A DNA stretch of 64,000 nucleotides from Legionella sp. (GTDB taxonomy: Bacteria > Pseudomonadota > Gammaproteobacteria > Legionellales > Legionellaceae). The notes beneath the pieces are model-generated. The model saw only the letters and a program-made list of their open reading frames with translations, had not been told where the DNA came from and did not search any database. The position numbers and the translations under genes were made by a program. Location of the stretch: assembly GCA_030158115.1 (NCBI GenBank), contig JAOATK010000018.1, positions 1 to 64,000 on the forward strand, given 5' to 3'. Below are positions 10,624 through 23,297 of the stretch, in pieces; position 1 is the stretch's first letter, and each line of letters starts with the position of its first letter.

Positions 10624-13600
10624 TTGAGTAATCCAAACGACGATGCAATACATGAGCCAATGAGAAAAGCACCTGTAATGAGTGATTTACTAGGTATTCT
10701 CAAACAGCAAGGTCAGCATGAGGAATTCAACTCGATTAAAATTGCGTTGGCTTCACCTGAACTAATTAGATCATGGTCTTATGGCGAAGTTAAAAAGCCT
10801 GAAACGATTAACTATCGTACCTTTAAGCCTGAACGAGATGGTTTGTTTTGTGCTAAAACATTTGGTCCTGTTAAAGATTATGAGTGCTTATGTGGTAAGT
10901 ACAAACGATTGAAACACCGTGGTGTTATTTGTGAAAAGTGCGGTGTTGAACTTGCTTTAGCTAAAGTTCGTCGTGAACGTATGGGCCATATTGAACTAGC
11001 AAGTCCTGTTGCACATATCTGGTTTTTAAAATCATTACCATCCAGAATTGGTTTGTTACTCGACATGACTTTAAGAGATATAGAACGTGTTCTTTATTTT
11101 GAAGCATTTGTTGTTGTAGATCCTGGCATGACTGAGCTCGAACGCGGTCAATTATTGAATGATGAAGTTTATCTTGATGCAATGGAGCAATATGGTGACG
11201 AATTCGATGCGCGCATGGGTGCTGAAGCTATTCGCGATCTATTACGTCAAGTTAATCTTGAAGATGAAATAAAGAATTTACGCGAAGAGTTACCTACAAC
11301 TAACTCTGAAACTAAAATCAAAAAGATTACAAAACGATTAAAATTATTAGAAGCCTTTTATGAGTCAGGTAACAAACCTGAGTGGATGATCATGGATGTA
11401 TTGCCTGTTCTTCCACCAGATTTAAGACCATTGGTTCCGTTAGATGGTGGACGATTTGCGACTTCTGATCTTAATGATTTATATCGCCGAGTCATCAATC
11501 GAAATAACCGTTTGAAACGTTTGCTCGATTTGAGTGCTCCTGACATTATTGTTCGTAACGAAAAAAGAATGCTTCAAGAGTCAGTTGATGCATTATTAGA
11601 TAATGGCCGTCGTGGACGGGCGATTACTGGAACCAACAAACGTCCTCTGAAGTCATTAGCAGATATGATCAAGGGTAAACAAGGCCGTTTCCGCCAAAAC
11701 CTTTTAGGTAAGCGCGTTGATTATTCTGGTCGTTCAGTCATTGTTGTTGGCCCAACTTTGAAATTACATCAATGCGGCTTGCCAAAAAAAATGGCACTTG
11801 AATTATTCAAACCGTTTATATTTAGTAAATTAGAATTTAGAGGTTTAGCAACGACCATTAAGGCCGCCAAAAAAATGGTTGAGCGTGAAGAGTCTGTTGT
11901 TTGGGATATTCTAGATGATGTTATTCGTGAACATCCAATCCTGCTAAACCGTGCACCAACACTGCACAGACTTGGTATTCAAGCATTTGAACCTGTTCTT
12001 ATTGAAGGTAAAGCGATTCAGTTGCATCCTTTGGTTTGTACCGCATATAACGCGGACTTCGATGGTGACCAAATGGCAGTGCACATACCTCTAACTATTG
12101 AAGCACAGTTAGAAGCCCGTTCACTGATGATGTCAACAAATAATATTTTATCACCTGCTAGCGGTGAACCAATTATTGTTCCAAGTCAGGACGTAGTTCT
12201 AGGTCTTTACTATCTAACGCGTGAGAAAGTTAATGCCTTGGGCGAAGGTAAAATATTTGTTAGTGCGCAAGAAGCACAAAACTTCTATGAGTCTAATCAT
12301 CTTGATATTCATGCGAAAATTAAAATTCGCATGTTGAAGGAAGATGAGGGTTCTACTGAGTACCATCTCGTTGAAACGACCGTTGGGCGTGCAATACTTG
12401 CCGAAATTTTACCCAAAGGAATGCCTTTTGCTACAATAAATCGCACAATGACAAAAAAGGTTATTTCTAAAGTTATTGATGGCTGCTACAGAACTTTCGG
12501 CTTAAAAGAAACTGTTATTTTTGCTGATAAGTTAATGTATACCGGATTCAAATATGCGACTCGCTCAGGTATATCAATCGGTATAGAAGACATGGAAATT
12601 CCCGATGATAAAGCCAAGATCATTGAACATGCTGATAACGAAGTTCGTGAAATTGAATCTCAATTCCGTTCTGGTTTAGTGACTAATGGTGAGCGCTATA
12701 ACAAGGTTATTGATATTTGGTCTAGAACAAATGAATTAGTTGCTAAGTCGATGATGACTAAAATTGCAACAGAAGCAGTAACTGATGGAAAAGGTAATCA
12801 AACGAGACAAGAATCATTCAATCCTATCTTTATGATGGCTGATTCTGGTGCGCGAGGTTCTGCGGCACAGATCAGACAGCTTGCTGGTATGCGAGGATTG
12901 ATGGCGGCTCCTGATGGTTCCATTATTGAAACACCAATTACAGCAAACTTCCGTGAAGGACTGAATGTATTCCAATACTTTATTTCAACTCACGGAGCAC
13001 GTAAAGGTCTGGCTGATACAGCGTTAAAAACTGCAAACTCAGGTTATCTAACCCGCCGCTTGGTAGATGTCGCGCAAGACGTAGTAATCACTGAAGATGA
13101 TTGTGGAGTAGATACTGGTGTCTTAATGCAACCTTTGATTGAGGGTGGAGATATCGTTGAACCATTGCATGAACGTGTATTAGGTCGAGTAGTTGCTGCG
13201 GATGTTTATATCCCTAATCAAGATGAACCAGTTGTAACAGCAGGCACCTTATTAGATGAGGAATGGGTTGAGCATCTTGAAAAACAAGGCGTTGATCAAA
13301 TTCTTGTTCGATCTCCAATTACCTGTCAAACACGATTTGGTTTATGTGCGAAATGTTATGGTCGTGATTTAGCTAGAGGTCATTTGGTTAATACGGGTGA
13401 GGCGGTAGGTATTATTGCTGCTCAATCAATCGGAGAGCCTGGAACTCAGTTAACTATGCGTACCTTCCATATTGGTGGTGCGGCATCTAGAGCAACTGCT
13501 GCTAATAACATTCAAATTAAAACAAAAGGTGTTATTCGCTTACATAATATTAAAACTGTAACTCATGAAAATAAAAACTTAGTTGCTGTATCACGTTCAG

Positions 13601-14883
13601 GTGAAGTAACCATTGTTGATGAGTTTGGTCGTGAGCGTGAACGTTATAAATTACCTTATGGTGCGGTTATTTCTGCACAAGATAATTCAGCAGTTGAGGC
13701 TGGACAAGTTATTGCGACGTGGGACCCACATACGCATCCAGTAATCTCAGAGGTAACAGGTAACTTGAAGTTTGTTGATTTGGTTGAAGGTATGACCATG
13801 AATAGACAAACAGATGAATTAACTGGATTAAGTAACATAGTAATTATTGATGCTAAACAACGTAGTAGTGCTGCTGGAAGAGATTTACGCCCTATGGTTA
13901 AATTAGTAACTGCTGATGGCGAGGATATTCTCTTGGCTGGTACTAACGTTCCTGCACAATATTATCTACCAGTAGATGCTATCGTTAATTTTGAAGATGG
14001 CGGGTTGGTAGGCATTGGTGACGTTATTGCACGTATCCCGCAAGAACGTTCTAAAACACGTGATATTACAGGGGGTCTCCCAAGGGTTGCAGACTTATTC
14101 GAAGCACGTAAACCGAAGGATTCTGCTGTTATGGCTGAAGTTTCAGGATTAGTAAACTTTGGAAAAGAAACTAAAGGTAAGAGAAGATTAATAATTAATG
14201 TTTCTGAAGATCAATGTCATGAAGAGTTGATTCCAAAATGGCGTCATATATCTGTGTTTGAGGGAGAACATGTTGAACGCGGTGAAATGATCGCTGACGG
14301 CGCACTCAATCCTCATGATATATTGCGTTTGCTGGGTGTTGGTGCATTAGCAAATTACATTGTAAATGAAGTACAAGATGTATACCGTTTACAAGGTGTA
14401 AAAATTAATGACAAACATATTGAAACAATTGTTAGACAAATGTTACGTAAGAGAGTTATTACTTTTGCAGGTGATTCTAAGTTCTTGGTTGGTGAGCAAA
14501 TTGAAGAAAGTATCATGCTTCAAGAAAATGACAAGCTCATTGCAGAAGGAAAACAGATTGCTCGTGGTACCCCAATATTATTAGGTATTACTAAAGCTTC
14601 TCTGGCAACAGAATCATTTATTTCTGCAGCATCCTTCCAAGAAACAACAAGGGTACTAACAGAAGCTGCAGTAAGTGGAAAAGTTGATGATTTACGTGGC
14701 TTAAAAGAAAATGTGATGGTTGGACGCTTAATTCCTGCGGGAACGGGGTATACCTATCACCAAAGCCGTAAGGCAAAAAGAGCTAAGGCTGCAGCCGGTG
14801 AGCACTCAGTGCATGCCGTTACTGCAAGTGATGTTGAGCACGCGTTAAGTGAAGCATTAAACGCGGATAATCAAGAACACTAG
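10624..14883 (+). CDS. rpoC: DNA-directed RNA polymerase subunit beta'
   Basis: Beta' subunit, carrying the catalytic Mg-binding motif NADFDGDQM. The N-terminal zinc site (CLCGKYKR...CEKCG) and the second zinc cluster (C..CAKC) are intact. The start is uncertain. TTG 10624 has a well-placed GGAG (10612-10615) and gives 1,419 residues. ATG 10678 ([11 protein letters not shown]) gives 1,401 and aligns with the E. coli N-terminus but lacks a good ribosome-binding site. If TTG is used, the protein has an 18-residue N-terminal extension. Confidence 0.97.
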   Translation: MSNPNDDAIHEPMRKAPVMSDLLGILKQQGQHEEFNSIKIALASPELIRSWSYGEVKKPETINYRTFKPERDGLFCAKTFGPVKDYECLCGKYKRLKHRGVICEKCGVELALAKVRRERMGHIELASPVAHIWFLKSLPSRIGLLLDMTLRDIERVLYFEAFVVVDPGMTELERGQLLNDEVYLDAMEQYGDEFDARMGAEAIRDLLRQVNLEDEIKNLREELPTTNSETKIKKITKRLKLLEAFYESGNKPEWMIMDVLPVLPPDLRPLVPLDGGRFATSDLNDLYRRVINRNNRLKRLLDLSAPDIIVRNEKRMLQESVDALLDNGRRGRAITGTNKRPLKSLADMIKGKQGRFRQNLLGKRVDYSGRSVIVVGPTLKLHQCGLPKKMALELFKPFIFSKLEFRGLATTIKAAKKMVEREESVVWDILDDVIREHPILLNRAPTLHRLGIQAFEPVLIEGKAIQLHPLVCTAYNADFDGDQMAVHIPLTIEAQLEARSLMMSTNNILSPASGEPIIVPSQDVVLGLYYLTREKVNALGEGKIFVSAQEAQNFYESNHLDIHAKIKIRMLKEDEGSTEYHLVETTVGRAILAEILPKGMPFATINRTMTKKVISKVIDGCYRTFGLKETVIFADKLMYTGFKYATRSGISIGIEDMEIPDDKAKIIEHADNEVREIESQFRSGLVTNGERYNKVIDIWSRTNELVAKSMMTKIATEAVTDGKGNQTRQESFNPIFMMADSGARGSAAQIRQLAGMRGLMAAPDGSIIETPITANFREGLNVFQYFISTHGARKGLADTALKTANSGYLTRRLVDVAQDVVITEDDCGVDTGVLMQPLIEGGDIVEPLHERVLGRVVAADVYIPNQDEPVVTAGTLLDEEWVEHLEKQGVDQILVRSPITCQTRFGLCAKCYGRDLARGHLVNTGEAVGIIAAQSIGEPGTQLTMRTFHIGGAASRATAANNIQIKTKGVIRLHNIKTVTHENKNLVAVSRSGEVTIVDEFGRERERYKLPYGAVISAQDNSAVEAGQVIATWDPHTHPVISEVTGNLKFVDLVEGMTMNRQTDELTGLSNIVIIDAKQRSSAAGRDLRPMVKLVTADGEDILLAGTNVPAQYYLPVDAIVNFEDGGLVGIGDVIARIPQERSKTRDITGGLPRVADLFEARKPKDSAVMAEVSGLVNFGKETKGKRRLIINVSEDQCHEELIPKWRHISVFEGEHVERGEMIADGALNPHDILRLLGVGALANYIVNEVQDVYRLQGVKINDKHIETIVRQMLRKRVITFAGDSKFLVGEQIEESIMLQENDKLIAEGKQIARGTPILLGITKASLATESFISAASFQETTRVLTEAAVSGKVDDLRGLKENVMVGRLIPAGTGYTYHQSRKAKRAKAAAGEHSVHAVTASDVEHALSEALNADNQEH

Positions 14884-14897
14884 TATCGGATTCAAAA

Positions 14898-14928
14898 ACG
14901 GCAGATTTAAACTTGACAAATCTGCCGT
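14898..14928 (+). other. Perfect 11-bp hairpin after rpoC
   Basis: ACGGCAGATTT (14898-14908) pairs perfectly with AAATCTGCCGT (14918-14928) around a 9-base loop. It lies 14 bp after the rpoC stop. There is no T-tract downstream, so it is not a textbook terminator. The right half overlaps the str promoter spacer. Confidence 0.7.
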
Positions 14929-14941
14929 AGCTATATAGAAT
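14913..14941 (+). promoter_or_regulatory. Probable sigma70 promoter of the str operon
   Basis: A perfect TTGACA (14913-14918), a 17-bp spacer and TAGAAT (14936-14941, 5/6) form the best promoter match in the window, 57 bp upstream of rpsL. The bases after the -10 box (CCGGCC) are GC-rich, as in discriminators of stringently controlled ribosomal promoters. The -35 box lies in the loop of the preceding hairpin. Confidence 0.75.
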
Positions 14942-14997
14942 CCGGCCTCCTTATGCATTCGAAATAATCACAAGAGACAGAGCGGAGTTAAGTACAA

Positions 14998-15378
14998 ATG
15001 GCTACTATTAATCAGTTAGTAAGAAAGCCTCGTGTGGACGTAAAGAAAAAAAGTAACGTACCTGCACTAGAGTCATGTCCACAGCGACGCGGTGTATGCA
15101 CACGCGTTTATACTACTACACCTAAAAAACCTAACTCAGCTATGCGTAAGGTTGCTCGTGTACGTTTAACGAATGGATTTGAAGTTTCATCATATATTGG
15201 CGGAGAAGGCCATAATCTACAAGAGCATTCAGTTGTTCTTATTAGAGGTGGTCGTGTTAAAGACTTACCAGGTGTGCGTTATCACACAGTAAGAGGTAGT
15301 TTAGATACGTCAGGCGTAAACGATCGTAAACAAGGTCGTTCGAAGTACGGTACAAAGAAACCAAAAGATAAAAAATAA
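14998..15378 (+). CDS. rpsL: 30S ribosomal protein S12
   Basis: S12 sits at the decoding centre and affects accuracy. The 126-residue protein (E. coli 124) keeps [12 protein letters not shown] and [13 protein letters not shown], so lysines equivalent to K42 and K87, where streptomycin-resistance mutations arise, are wild type. First gene of the str operon, downstream of a strong promoter-like site. rpsG follows after 19 bp. Confidence 0.98.
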   Translation: MATINQLVRKPRVDVKKKSNVPALESCPQRRGVCTRVYTTTPKKPNSAMRKVARVRLTNGFEVSSYIGGEGHNLQEHSVVLIRGGRVKDLPGVRYHTVRGSLDTSGVNDRKQGRSKYGTKKPKDKK

Positions 15379-15388
15379 CTGATTGTAG

Positions 15389-15922
<534 letters not shown>

Positions 15923-15936
15923 GAGAGAGGTAATCC

Positions 15937-18021
15937 GTGTCTACTCCATTAAAACTATATAGAAACATAGGCATTGCAGCTCACGTTGATGCAGGAAAAA
16001 CTACAACAACGGAGCGCGTACTGTATTATACTGGTATGTCTCATAAAATTGGTGAAGTGCATGACGGTGCTGCAACAATGGACTGGATGGTTCAGGAGCA
16101 GGAACGCGGCATTACCATTACCTCAGCAGCGACGACTTGTTACTGGCCTGGTATGGATAAGCAGTTTGAGCCTCATCGAATTAACATCATTGATACACCA
16201 GGACACGTTGACTTCATGATTGAAGTAGAACGCTCCCTGCGTGTACTTGATGGTGCAGTCGTTGTGTTCGACTCTGTTTCTGGTGTCGAGCCACAATCTG
16301 AAACTGTTTGGCGTCAAGCTAACAAATACGGTGTTCCACGAATAGTGTTTGTTAATAAGATGGATAGAATGGGTGCAAATTTCCTGCGTGTTGTTGCCCA
16401 AATTAAGCAACGATTAGGTTCAAACCCGGTTGTTGTGCAGTTACCAATTGGTGCTGAGGAAGAATTCAAAGGCGTCATTGACTTAATTAAAATGAAAGCT
16501 ATTCATTGGGACGAAGAAAACAAAGGTATGACCTTTGAATACAGAGATATCCCTGCTGACATGAAAGATCAATGTGAAGAATATCGCGCATTAATCGTAG
16601 AAGCAGCTGCTGAAGCAAGTGAAGAGCTTATGGAGAAATATCTTGAAGGTGAAGACTTCTCTGAAGAAGAAATTAAAAAAGCAATTCGCGAATTAACTGT
16701 TACAAATAAATTTGTTCCAGTATTTTGTGGTTCAGCGTTTAAAAACAAAGGCGTTCAAGCTGTTTTAGATGGTGTTATTGAGTACCTACCTTCACCTACA
16801 GATATCCCTGACATTAAAGGTATTGACGAAGATGGCGAAGAAACACATCGTAAAACAAGTTATGATGAACCTTTTTCTGCTTTAGCATTTAAAATTGCGA
16901 CAGATCCTTTTGTTGGTACACTTACTTATTTCAGAGCTTATTCTGGTGTTTTAAAGTGTGGTGATACTATATATAACTCTGTAAAAGGCAAAAAAGAACG
17001 TATCGGTCGTTTGTTACAAATGCATGCAAATTCACGCGAAGAAATTAAAGAAGTTCGTGCTGGAGATATTGCTGCAGCTGTTGGTTTAAAGACAGTAATG
17101 ACTGGTGATACTCTTTGTGCTCTTGGTAACACAGTAATATTAGAAAGAATGGACTTTCCAGATCCTGTTATTGCTGTAGCAGTAGAGCCAAAAACTAAAG
17201 CAGACCAAGAAAAAATGGGTATTGCATTAGGAAAGTTAGCTCAAGAAGATCCATCTTTCAGAGTTCATACTGATGAAGAGTCAGGACAAACAATCATTGA
17301 AGGTATGGGTGAGTTACACTTAGAAATCATCGTTGATCGTATGAGACGTGAATTTAATGTGGAAGCTAACGTTGGTAAGCCTCAAGTTGCCTACCGTGAA
17401 ACATTGAAACAACCAGTAGAGCAAGAAGGCAAGTTTGTAAGACAATCTGGTGGTCGTGGACAATTCGGACACGTATGGTTGAAAATTGAACCACAAGAGT
17501 CAGGTAAAGGTTACGAATTCGTTAATGAGATCGTTGGTGGTGTTATTCCTAAGGAATATATTCCAGCTGTTGATAAAGGAATTCAAGAGCAAATGCAAAA
17601 TGGTGTGATTGCTGGTTACCCTGTAGTGGATGTTAAAGTCACATTGTTTGACGGTTCTTTCCATGAGGTTGATTCTAGTGAAATGGCATTTAAAATTGCC
17701 GGATCAATGGGTTTCAAACAAGGTGCGCTAAAAGCTAAGCCTGTTTTACTCGAACCAATTATGAGTGTTGAAGTCGTTACTCCTGAAGATTACATGGGTG
17801 ATGTTATGGGTGACCTTAACAGACGTCGTGGTTTGGTTCAGGGTATGGAAGATTCACCAGCGGGTAAAATCGTTAGAGCAGAAGTACCTCTTGCAGAGAT
17901 GTTTGGTTATTCAACCGATTTACGTTCTGCTACCCAAGGTAGAGCAACGTATACCATGGAATTTTCTAGGTATGCTGAAGCTCCAAATAACATTGCTGAA
18001 GCAATTATCAAGAAACAATAG
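15937..18021 (+). CDS. fusA: Elongation factor G
   Basis: EF-G is the GTPase that drives translocation of tRNA and mRNA. The 694-residue protein (E. coli 704) starts at GTG 15937 behind GAGAGGTAA. It shows P-loop AHVDAGKTT (about residues 15-23), DTPGHVDF (G3) and NKMD (G4), then domains II-V including the domain IV loop. It lies 14 bp after rpsG and 21 bp before the second tuf. Confidence 0.98.
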   Translation: MSTPLKLYRNIGIAAHVDAGKTTTTERVLYYTGMSHKIGEVHDGAATMDWMVQEQERGITITSAATTCYWPGMDKQFEPHRINIIDTPGHVDFMIEVERSLRVLDGAVVVFDSVSGVEPQSETVWRQANKYGVPRIVFVNKMDRMGANFLRVVAQIKQRLGSNPVVVQLPIGAEEEFKGVIDLIKMKAIHWDEENKGMTFEYRDIPADMKDQCEEYRALIVEAAAEASEELMEKYLEGEDFSEEEIKKAIRELTVTNKFVPVFCGSAFKNKGVQAVLDGVIEYLPSPTDIPDIKGIDEDGEETHRKTSYDEPFSALAFKIATDPFVGTLTYFRAYSGVLKCGDTIYNSVKGKKERIGRLLQMHANSREEIKEVRAGDIAAAVGLKTVMTGDTLCALGNTVILERMDFPDPVIAVAVEPKTKADQEKMGIALGKLAQEDPSFRVHTDEESGQTIIEGMGELHLEIIVDRMRREFNVEANVGKPQVAYRETLKQPVEQEGKFVRQSGGRGQFGHVWLKIEPQESGKGYEFVNEIVGGVIPKEYIPAVDKGIQEQMQNGVIAGYPVVDVKVTLFDGSFHEVDSSEMAFKIAGSMGFKQGALKAKPVLLEPIMSVEVVTPEDYMGDVMGDLNRRRGLVQGMEDSPAGKIVRAEVPLAEMFGYSTDLRSATQGRATYTMEFSRYAEAPNNIAEAIIKKQ

Positions 18022-18042
18022 AAAGTTAACGAGGTTATTGAA

Positions 18043-19214
18043 ATGGCGAAGGAAAAATTTGAACGTAAAAAGCCACACGTCAATGTGGGCACGATTGGTC
18101 ACGTAGATCATGGTAAAACGACGCTAACGGCAGCGATTACTACGATTATGGCGAAAAAATTTGGTGGTACAGCGAAGGCTTATGATCAAATTGACGCGGC
18201 ACCTGAAGAACGTGCACGAGGTATTACGATATCTACAGCACACGTAGAATACGAATCTGCAAATAGACATTATGCGCACGTAGATTGCCCAGGCCATGCT
18301 GACTATGTTAAGAACATGATTACAGGTGCGGCACAAATGGACGGCGGGATACTTGTTGTATCTGCTGCTGATGGTCCTATGCCACAAACTAGAGAGCACA
18401 TTCTATTATCACGTCAAGTTGGTGTTCCATATCTTGTTGTTTTCATGAACAAAGCAGATATGGTTGATGATGCTGAGTTATTAGAATTAGTTGAAATGGA
18501 AGTTCGTGAATTGCTTAGCAGTTACGATTTTCCTGGCGACGATATTCCTGTTATTGTTGGTTCAGCGCTAAAAGCGTTGGAAGGTGATATGAGCCCGATT
18601 GGTGTTCCAGCGATTGAAAAATTAGTTGAAACGATGGACGCATATATCCCTGAACCAGTAAGAAACATCGACAAGTCGTTTTTGCTACCGATAGAAGACG
18701 TGTTTTCTATCTCTGGACGTGGAACAGTAGTAACAGGTCGAGTAGAAAGTGGAATCGTTAAGGTTGGTGAAGAAGTTGAGATTGTTGGAATACATGACAC
18801 TCAAAAAACTATCTGTACTGGCGTTGAGATGTTCCGTAAATTGCTAGACGAAGGTCGCGCAGGAGATAACGTAGGTGTTTTACTACGAGGAACTAAGCGT
18901 GATGAAGTTGAGCGTGGTCAAGTATTAGCTAAACCAGGTTCAATTAAGCCACATACTAAGTTTGAAGCAGAAGTGTATGTATTATCAAAAGAAGAAGGCG
19001 GAAGACATACCCCGTTTTTCAATGGATACAGACCACAATTCTATTTCAGAACAACAGACGTAACAGGAACATGTGATTTACCGTCTGGAGTTGAAATGGT
19101 AATGCCTGGTGACAACGTACAATTAGTCATCAATTTGCATGCTCCTATCGCAATGGATGAAGGTTTGCGTTTCGCAATTCGGGAAGGTGGCCGTACTGTA
19201 GGCGCCGGTGTTGT
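18043..19214 (+). repeat. tuf direct repeat, copy 2
   Basis: Partner of the repeat at 1733-2904, same orientation, offset 16,310 bp. Identity starts at the ATG; the base just before differs (A here, G there). It ends at the GTT/GTC codon near the C-terminus. Confidence 0.9.
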
Positions 19215-19233
19215 CGCTAAAATAATCGAGTAA
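18043..19233 (+). CDS. tuf: Elongation factor Tu (copy 2, str operon)
   Basis: Second EF-Tu gene, 396 residues, in the E. coli tufA position after fusA. It differs from the copy at 1733 by a single residue (C-terminal Glu instead of Ala). No DNA difference is visible until base 19215, after which five of the last six codons carry changes. Two identical tuf genes support the large EF-Tu demand. Their match fits ongoing gene conversion. rpsJ starts only 5 bp after the stop, so this gene is probably co-transcribed with the S10 genes. Confidence 0.98.
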   Translation: MAKEKFERKKPHVNVGTIGHVDHGKTTLTAAITTIMAKKFGGTAKAYDQIDAAPEERARGITISTAHVEYESANRHYAHVDCPGHADYVKNMITGAAQMDGGILVVSAADGPMPQTREHILLSRQVGVPYLVVFMNKADMVDDAELLELVEMEVRELLSSYDFPGDDIPVIVGSALKALEGDMSPIGVPAIEKLVETMDAYIPEPVRNIDKSFLLPIEDVFSISGRGTVVTGRVESGIVKVGEEVEIVGIHDTQKTICTGVEMFRKLLDEGRAGDNVGVLLRGTKRDEVERGQVLAKPGSIKPHTKFEAEVYVLSKEEGGRHTPFFNGYRPQFYFRTTDVTGTCDLPSGVEMVMPGDNVQLVINLHAPIAMDEGLRFAIREGGRTVGAGVVAKIIE

Positions 19234-19238
19234 TTAGA

Positions 19239-19556
19239 ATGAGTAGCAATCAAAGCATTAAAATAAGATTAAAATCCTTTGATCACCGATTGATTGATTT
19301 ATCAACTCGGGAAATCGTGGAGACAGCAAAGCGTACAGGTGCTCAAATAAGAGGGCCTATACCTTTGCCAATTAAAAAAGAGAAATTTACTGTATTGACT
19401 TCTCCGCATGTTAATAAAGATGCACGAGATCAATATGAATTACGTACTCATAAACGCCTGGTCGTTATCGTCAATCCAACTGAAAAGACAGTAGATGCTT
19501 TGATGAAACTTGATCTGGCTGCTGGGGTTGATGTTCAGATAAGCCTTGATGACTAA
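19239..19556 (+). CDS. rpsJ: 30S ribosomal protein S10
   Basis: S10 is part of the 30S head and is also NusE, a partner of NusB/NusG in antitermination. The 105-residue protein (E. coli 103) has [14 protein letters not shown] and the loop [20 protein letters not shown]. Only 5 bp separate it from tuf. There is therefore no room for an E. coli-type S10 leader, and L4-mediated attenuation at that site is unlikely here. Confidence 0.98.
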   Translation: MSSNQSIKIRLKSFDHRLIDLSTREIVETAKRTGAQIRGPIPLPIKKEKFTVLTSPHVNKDARDQYELRTHKRLVVIVNPTEKTVDALMKLDLAAGVDVQISLDD

Positions 19557-19592
19557 TGTCACGGTAAAGGATATTAAAGAGGTGTTACAATG

Positions 19593-20240
19593 ATGATCGG
19601 TTTACTAGGCCGTAAAGTCGGTATGACGCGTGTCTTCACAGCAGAAGGAGTTTCAGTTCCTGTGTCTGTTGTAGAAGTTCACCCAAATAGAGTTTCTCAA
19701 ATTAAAACTTTGGAAACAGATGGTTATTCAGCTGTTCAGCTAACTGGTGGAACTAAAAAAGCCAGTAGAGTAAATAAGCCTTTAGTTGGCCATTTTGCTA
19801 AAGCTGGAATTGAAGCAGGTGACATGCAAGTCGAGTTTTTGATTAACTCTGAAGATGAGTTTAAATCAGGACAGGTCTTGTCTGTTGCTGATGTATTTGC
19901 AGCTGGTCAATTCGTAGATGTTTCTGGTACCAGTAAAGGTAAAGGTTTTGCAGGTACAGTTAAACGTCATAACTTTAGAACGCAAGATGCTACTCATGGT
20001 AACTCCAGGTCGCACCGTGTTCCTGGTTCTATTGGTCAAAACCAAACTCCAGGCCGCGTGTTTAAGGGCAAAAAAATGGCAGGCCACTTGGGTAACGTTC
20101 GTTGTACAGTTCAAAGTCTTGAACTAGTGCGCGTAGATGCTGAAAGAAATTTACTTCTTATCAAAGGTGCTATTCCTGGTGCACCAGGTTCAAGAATTGA
20201 AATTAAGCCTGCATCTAAAAAGCAAGCACGAGGTGAGTGA
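19593..20240 (+). CDS. rplC: 50S ribosomal protein L3
   Basis: L3 is an early assembly protein whose extension approaches the peptidyl-transferase centre. The protein is about 215 residues (E. coli 209). It begins [13 protein letters not shown] and includes the [17 protein letters not shown] loop and [15 protein letters not shown] with the conserved Gln that is methylated in E. coli. Two adjacent ATGs (19590, 19593) are possible; I prefer the second by family alignment. The stop overlaps the rplD start. Confidence 0.97.
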   Translation: MIGLLGRKVGMTRVFTAEGVSVPVSVVEVHPNRVSQIKTLETDGYSAVQLTGGTKKASRVNKPLVGHFAKAGIEAGDMQVEFLINSEDEFKSGQVLSVADVFAAGQFVDVSGTSKGKGFAGTVKRHNFRTQDATHGNSRSHRVPGSIGQNQTPGRVFKGKKMAGHLGNVRCTVQSLELVRVDAERNLLLIKGAIPGAPGSRIEIKPASKKQARGE

Positions 20241-20845
20241 TGGAAATTACTACTATAGATAAAAAGACACAACTAATTCTGAATGATGAAGTTTTTGCCT
20301 ATGCATATAATGAAGGATTAGTACATCAAGCTATCGTTACTTTCATGAATAATGCACGTAGCGGTAATAGCGCACAAAAAACTCGCTCAGAAGTTAGAGG
20401 TGGTGGTAGAAAGCCTTGGAATCAAAAAGGCACGGGTAGAGCAAGAGCAGGTACTATCCGAAGTCCTATTTGGAGAAGTGGTGGAGTAACTTTCGCATCT
20501 AAAAAGAGAGATTATTCACAAAAAATTAATAAAAAAATGTACAAACGTGCATTACGTAGTATAATCTCCGAACTTTATCGTACTGGCAACCTGATTGTTG
20601 TTAGTGATTTCCAGTGTGAAAGTAAAAAAACTAAAGATTTTATCAGTAAAATGAATCAGTTAGAGATTAAAAATGCTCTGATTATTATGAGCGAAGTTGG
20701 CGAGAATGAATATTTTGGGTCAAGAAATTTATTTGACTTTGATATCTGTGACGTTGCAACCATCGATCCTGTTTCTTTGCTCAAATTTGAGAAAGTTGTT
20801 GTTACAGAAGCTGCAATTAAAAAAATTGAGGAACAGTTACAATGA
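20240..20845 (+). CDS. rplD: 50S ribosomal protein L4
   Basis: L4 has a long loop reaching into the exit tunnel and represses the S10 operon in E. coli. The 201-residue protein has the tunnel-loop block [22 protein letters not shown] with the conserved KGTGRAR; residues changed in macrolide-resistant strains look wild type. ATG 20240 shares one base with the rplC TGA. GTG 20237 is an alternative start. Confidence 0.97.
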   Translation: MEITTIDKKTQLILNDEVFAYAYNEGLVHQAIVTFMNNARSGNSAQKTRSEVRGGGRKPWNQKGTGRARAGTIRSPIWRSGGVTFASKKRDYSQKINKKMYKRALRSIISELYRTGNLIVVSDFQCESKKTKDFISKMNQLEIKNALIIMSEVGENEYFGSRNLFDFDICDVATIDPVSLLKFEKVVVTEAAIKKIEEQLQ

Positions 20846-21138
20846 ATGCTGAAAGATTGTTGATGGTTATACGCGAACCACATACTTCTGAAAAAGCCAC
20901 TGTTATTGCTGATAAGCTAAAACAGTTCACTTTCAAAGTATTGAAAACTGCAAATAAAACTGAAATTAAAATGGCGGTAGAGCAAGTATTTAACGTTAAA
21001 GTTAAAAATGTGTCTGTTCTTAATGTAAAGGGAAAAGCTAAGCGCTTTAAGCAAACTTCTGGTAAACGAAGTGATTGGAAAAAAGCTTTTGTAACTCTTC
21101 ATTCTGATCAAGATATAGACTTTACAGCGACCGAATAA
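20842..21138 (+). CDS. rplW: 50S ribosomal protein L23
   Basis: L23 lies at the tunnel exit and is the docking site for trigger factor and SRP. The 98-residue protein starts [15 protein letters not shown] and contains [20 protein letters not shown], the family core, then a Lys/Arg-rich extension. Its ATG overlaps the rplD stop by four bases (ATGA), so it is coupled to L4 translation. Confidence 0.97.
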   Translation: MNAERLLMVIREPHTSEKATVIADKLKQFTFKVLKTANKTEIKMAVEQVFNVKVKNVSVLNVKGKAKRFKQTSGKRSDWKKAFVTLHSDQDIDFTATE

Positions 21139-21149
21139 GGCAGATTAAG

Positions 21150-21977
21150 ATGGCACTATTAAAATCTAAACCTACATCGCCCGGGAAACGTGGTGAAGTA
21201 CGTGTGGTTCATGCAAATATCCATAAAGGACGACCACATGCAGCTTTAGTTGAAAAACTAAAAAAAACTGGTGGACGTAATAGCCAGGGTAGAATCACTG
21301 TTCGACATATTGGCGGTGGACAACGCAATCAATACCGTATTATTGATTTTAAACGTAATAAAGATGGAATTGAGGGTCGTGTAGAACGAATTGAATACGA
21401 TCCAAATAGAACAGCTCTAATTGCGTTGATTGTTTATAAAGACGGTGAGAAAAGATATATAATTGCTCCTGCAAATTTAAATGCTGGAGACACAGTTGTA
21501 AGTGGTGCTGATGCACCTATTAGTGTGGGTAACTGCTTGCCACTGAAAAATATACCTGTTGGTAGCACAATTCATTGTGTGGAAATGAAAGCAGGTAAAG
21601 GTGCTCAGATGTTACGAAGCGCTGGTGCAAGTGGTCAATTAGTTGCTAAAGAAGGCGTTTATGCAACATTGAGATTACGTTCTGGTGAAATGCGTAAAAT
21701 ACACGTCTTGTGCCGAGCTGTAGTTGGTGAAGTAAGTAATAGTGAACATAGCTTACGATCATTAGGTAAAGCAGGAGCTAATCGTTGGAGAGGTATTCGC
21801 CCAACTGTTCGTGGTGTGGCGATGAACCCTGTTGATCACCCACATGGTGGTGGTGAAGGCCGTACTTCTGGTGGACGACATCCAGTATCGCCTTGGGGCA
21901 TGCCTACTAAAGGTTACAAAACTAGAAGTAATAAGCGTACTGATAGCTTTATTGTCAGAAGACGTAAGAAGAAATAA
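21150..21977 (+). CDS. rplB: 50S ribosomal protein L2
   Basis: L2 is an essential core protein needed for subunit association and peptidyl-transferase activity. The 275-residue protein (E. coli 273) has an OB-like domain, an SH3-like domain and the C-terminal signature [18 protein letters not shown] with the conserved His. It lies 11 bp after rplW and 18 bp before rpsS. Confidence 0.98.
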   Translation: MALLKSKPTSPGKRGEVRVVHANIHKGRPHAALVEKLKKTGGRNSQGRITVRHIGGGQRNQYRIIDFKRNKDGIEGRVERIEYDPNRTALIALIVYKDGEKRYIIAPANLNAGDTVVSGADAPISVGNCLPLKNIPVGSTIHCVEMKAGKGAQMLRSAGASGQLVAKEGVYATLRLRSGEMRKIHVLCRAVVGEVSNSEHSLRSLGKAGANRWRGIRPTVRGVAMNPVDHPHGGGEGRTSGGRHPVSPWGMPTKGYKTRSNKRTDSFIVRRRKKK

Positions 21978-21995
21978 TTATTGAGAGGATATCAA

Positions 21996-22274
21996 GTGGC
22001 TCGTTCTATAAGAAAAGGTCCATTTATTGACCATCATTTGATCAGCAAAGTTGAAGTTGCAATCAAATCAAAATCTAAAAAACCAATTAAGACTTGGTCA
22101 AGACGATCAACAATCGTTCCAGAAATGATTGATTTAACAATTGCTGTGCACAACGGTAAAGAACATATACCTGTGTTTATAACAGATAATATGGTCGGTC
22201 ATAAATTAGGTGAGTTTGCCATGACTCGGACATTCAAAGGCCACTCTGGTGACAGAAAGGCTAAAGGTAAGTAA
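21996..22274 (+). CDS. rpsS: 30S ribosomal protein S19
   Basis: S19 binds 16S rRNA in the 30S head with S13. GTG 21996 gives 92 residues, the E. coli length, with [14 protein letters not shown] at the N-terminus. GAGAGGA at 21984-21990 is well placed for it. An in-frame TTG at 21981 would add five residues but lacks a ribosome-binding site. Confidence 0.96.
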   Translation: MARSIRKGPFIDHHLISKVEVAIKSKSKKPIKTWSRRSTIVPEMIDLTIAVHNGKEHIPVFITDNMVGHKLGEFAMTRTFKGHSGDRKAKGK

Positions 22275-22283
22275 GAGGATATG

Positions 22284-22619
22284 ATGGAAGTTACAGCTAA
22301 GTTAAAAGGTGCTCCCTTATCCGCTCAAAAGGGCAGATTGGTAGCCGATATGATACGTAATAAAAAAGTATCTGGTGCACTTGATGTCCTCAAGTTTACA
22401 CCAAAAAAGGGTGCTCAATTAATGCTTAAATTATTGGAATCAGCTATTGCAAATGCTGAAAATAATAATGGTGCGGATATTGATGATCTAAAAGTAGGTA
22501 TGGTATGCGTTGATGAGGCAGCAACTTTAAAACGTATTAGTCCCAGAGCTAAAGGTCGTGCAAACAGAATTTGTAAACGTACCTGCCATATCACGATTAA
22601 AGTGTCTGACGAGGAATAG
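22284..22619 (+). CDS. rplV: 50S ribosomal protein L22
   Basis: L22 contacts all 23S domains and lines the exit tunnel with its beta-hairpin. About 111 residues (E. coli 110), beginning [18 protein letters not shown]. The hairpin tip [17 protein letters not shown] is intact, without the macrolide-resistance deletion known in E. coli. Two ATGs (22281, 22284) lie after AGAGGA; the second has the better spacing. Confidence 0.96.
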   Translation: MEVTAKLKGAPLSAQKGRLVADMIRNKKVSGALDVLKFTPKKGAQLMLKLLESAIANAENNNGADIDDLKVGMVCVDEAATLKRISPRAKGRANRICKRTCHITIKVSDEE

Positions 22620-22621
22620 CA

Positions 22622-23281
22622 ATGGGACAAAAAGTAAATCCAATAGGCATACGCCTTGGTATTGTTAAAGATTGGAACTCAAAATGGTTCGCTGGCAAAA
22701 AATATGCTGAATTTTTAATTCAAGATATTAAATTGCGTAAAGAACTTAAGAAGAAACTAATGGCTGCGGCTGTAAGTAAAATTCTTATTGAACGTCCAGC
22801 TAATAACGCTGTTGTTACAATTCAAACTGCTAGACCTGGTGTTATCATCGGCAAAAAAGGCGGTGGCATTGAAACATTGCGTAATGAAATATCAAAAAGA
22901 CTAGGTATTCCTGTTCATTTGAATATTGAAGAAATTAAAAAGCCTGAACTTGATTCTACGCTAGTTGCTGAAAGTATAGCGCAACAATTAGAACAACGCG
23001 TAATGTTCAGACGTGCTATGAAACGTGCAGTAACTTCAGCACTTAAGTCTGGTGCGAAGGGTATTAAAATCTGCGTTAGTGGTCGATTAGGCGGTGCTGA
23101 AATTGCTCGAAGTGAATGGTATAGAGAAGGTCGTGTTCCATTACATACTTTTAGAGCTGATATTGATTATGGTACAGCAGAGTCTAAAACAACCTACGGT
23201 ATTATTGGTGTAAAAGTCTGGATCTTTAAAGGTGAAGTTCTACCTCAAAAAAAGATAAGATCTACTGACAGTGCCCAGTGA
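22622..23281 (+). CDS. rpsC: 30S ribosomal protein S3
   Basis: S3 shapes the mRNA entry channel with S4 and S5. The 219-residue protein (E. coli 233) begins [13 protein letters not shown]. It has a KH domain with the GxxG loop IGKKGGGIE (about residues 76-84) and the C-terminal [16 protein letters not shown] segment (here [15 protein letters not shown]). It starts 2 bp after rplV. Confidence 0.98.
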   Translation: MGQKVNPIGIRLGIVKDWNSKWFAGKKYAEFLIQDIKLRKELKKKLMAAAVSKILIERPANNAVVTIQTARPGVIIGKKGGGIETLRNEISKRLGIPVHLNIEEIKKPELDSTLVAESIAQQLEQRVMFRRAMKRAVTSALKSGAKGIKICVSGRLGGAEIARSEWYREGRVPLHTFRADIDYGTAESKTTYGIIGVKVWIFKGEVLPQKKIRSTDSAQ

Positions 23282-23297
23282 GTGAGGATTAAGAATC

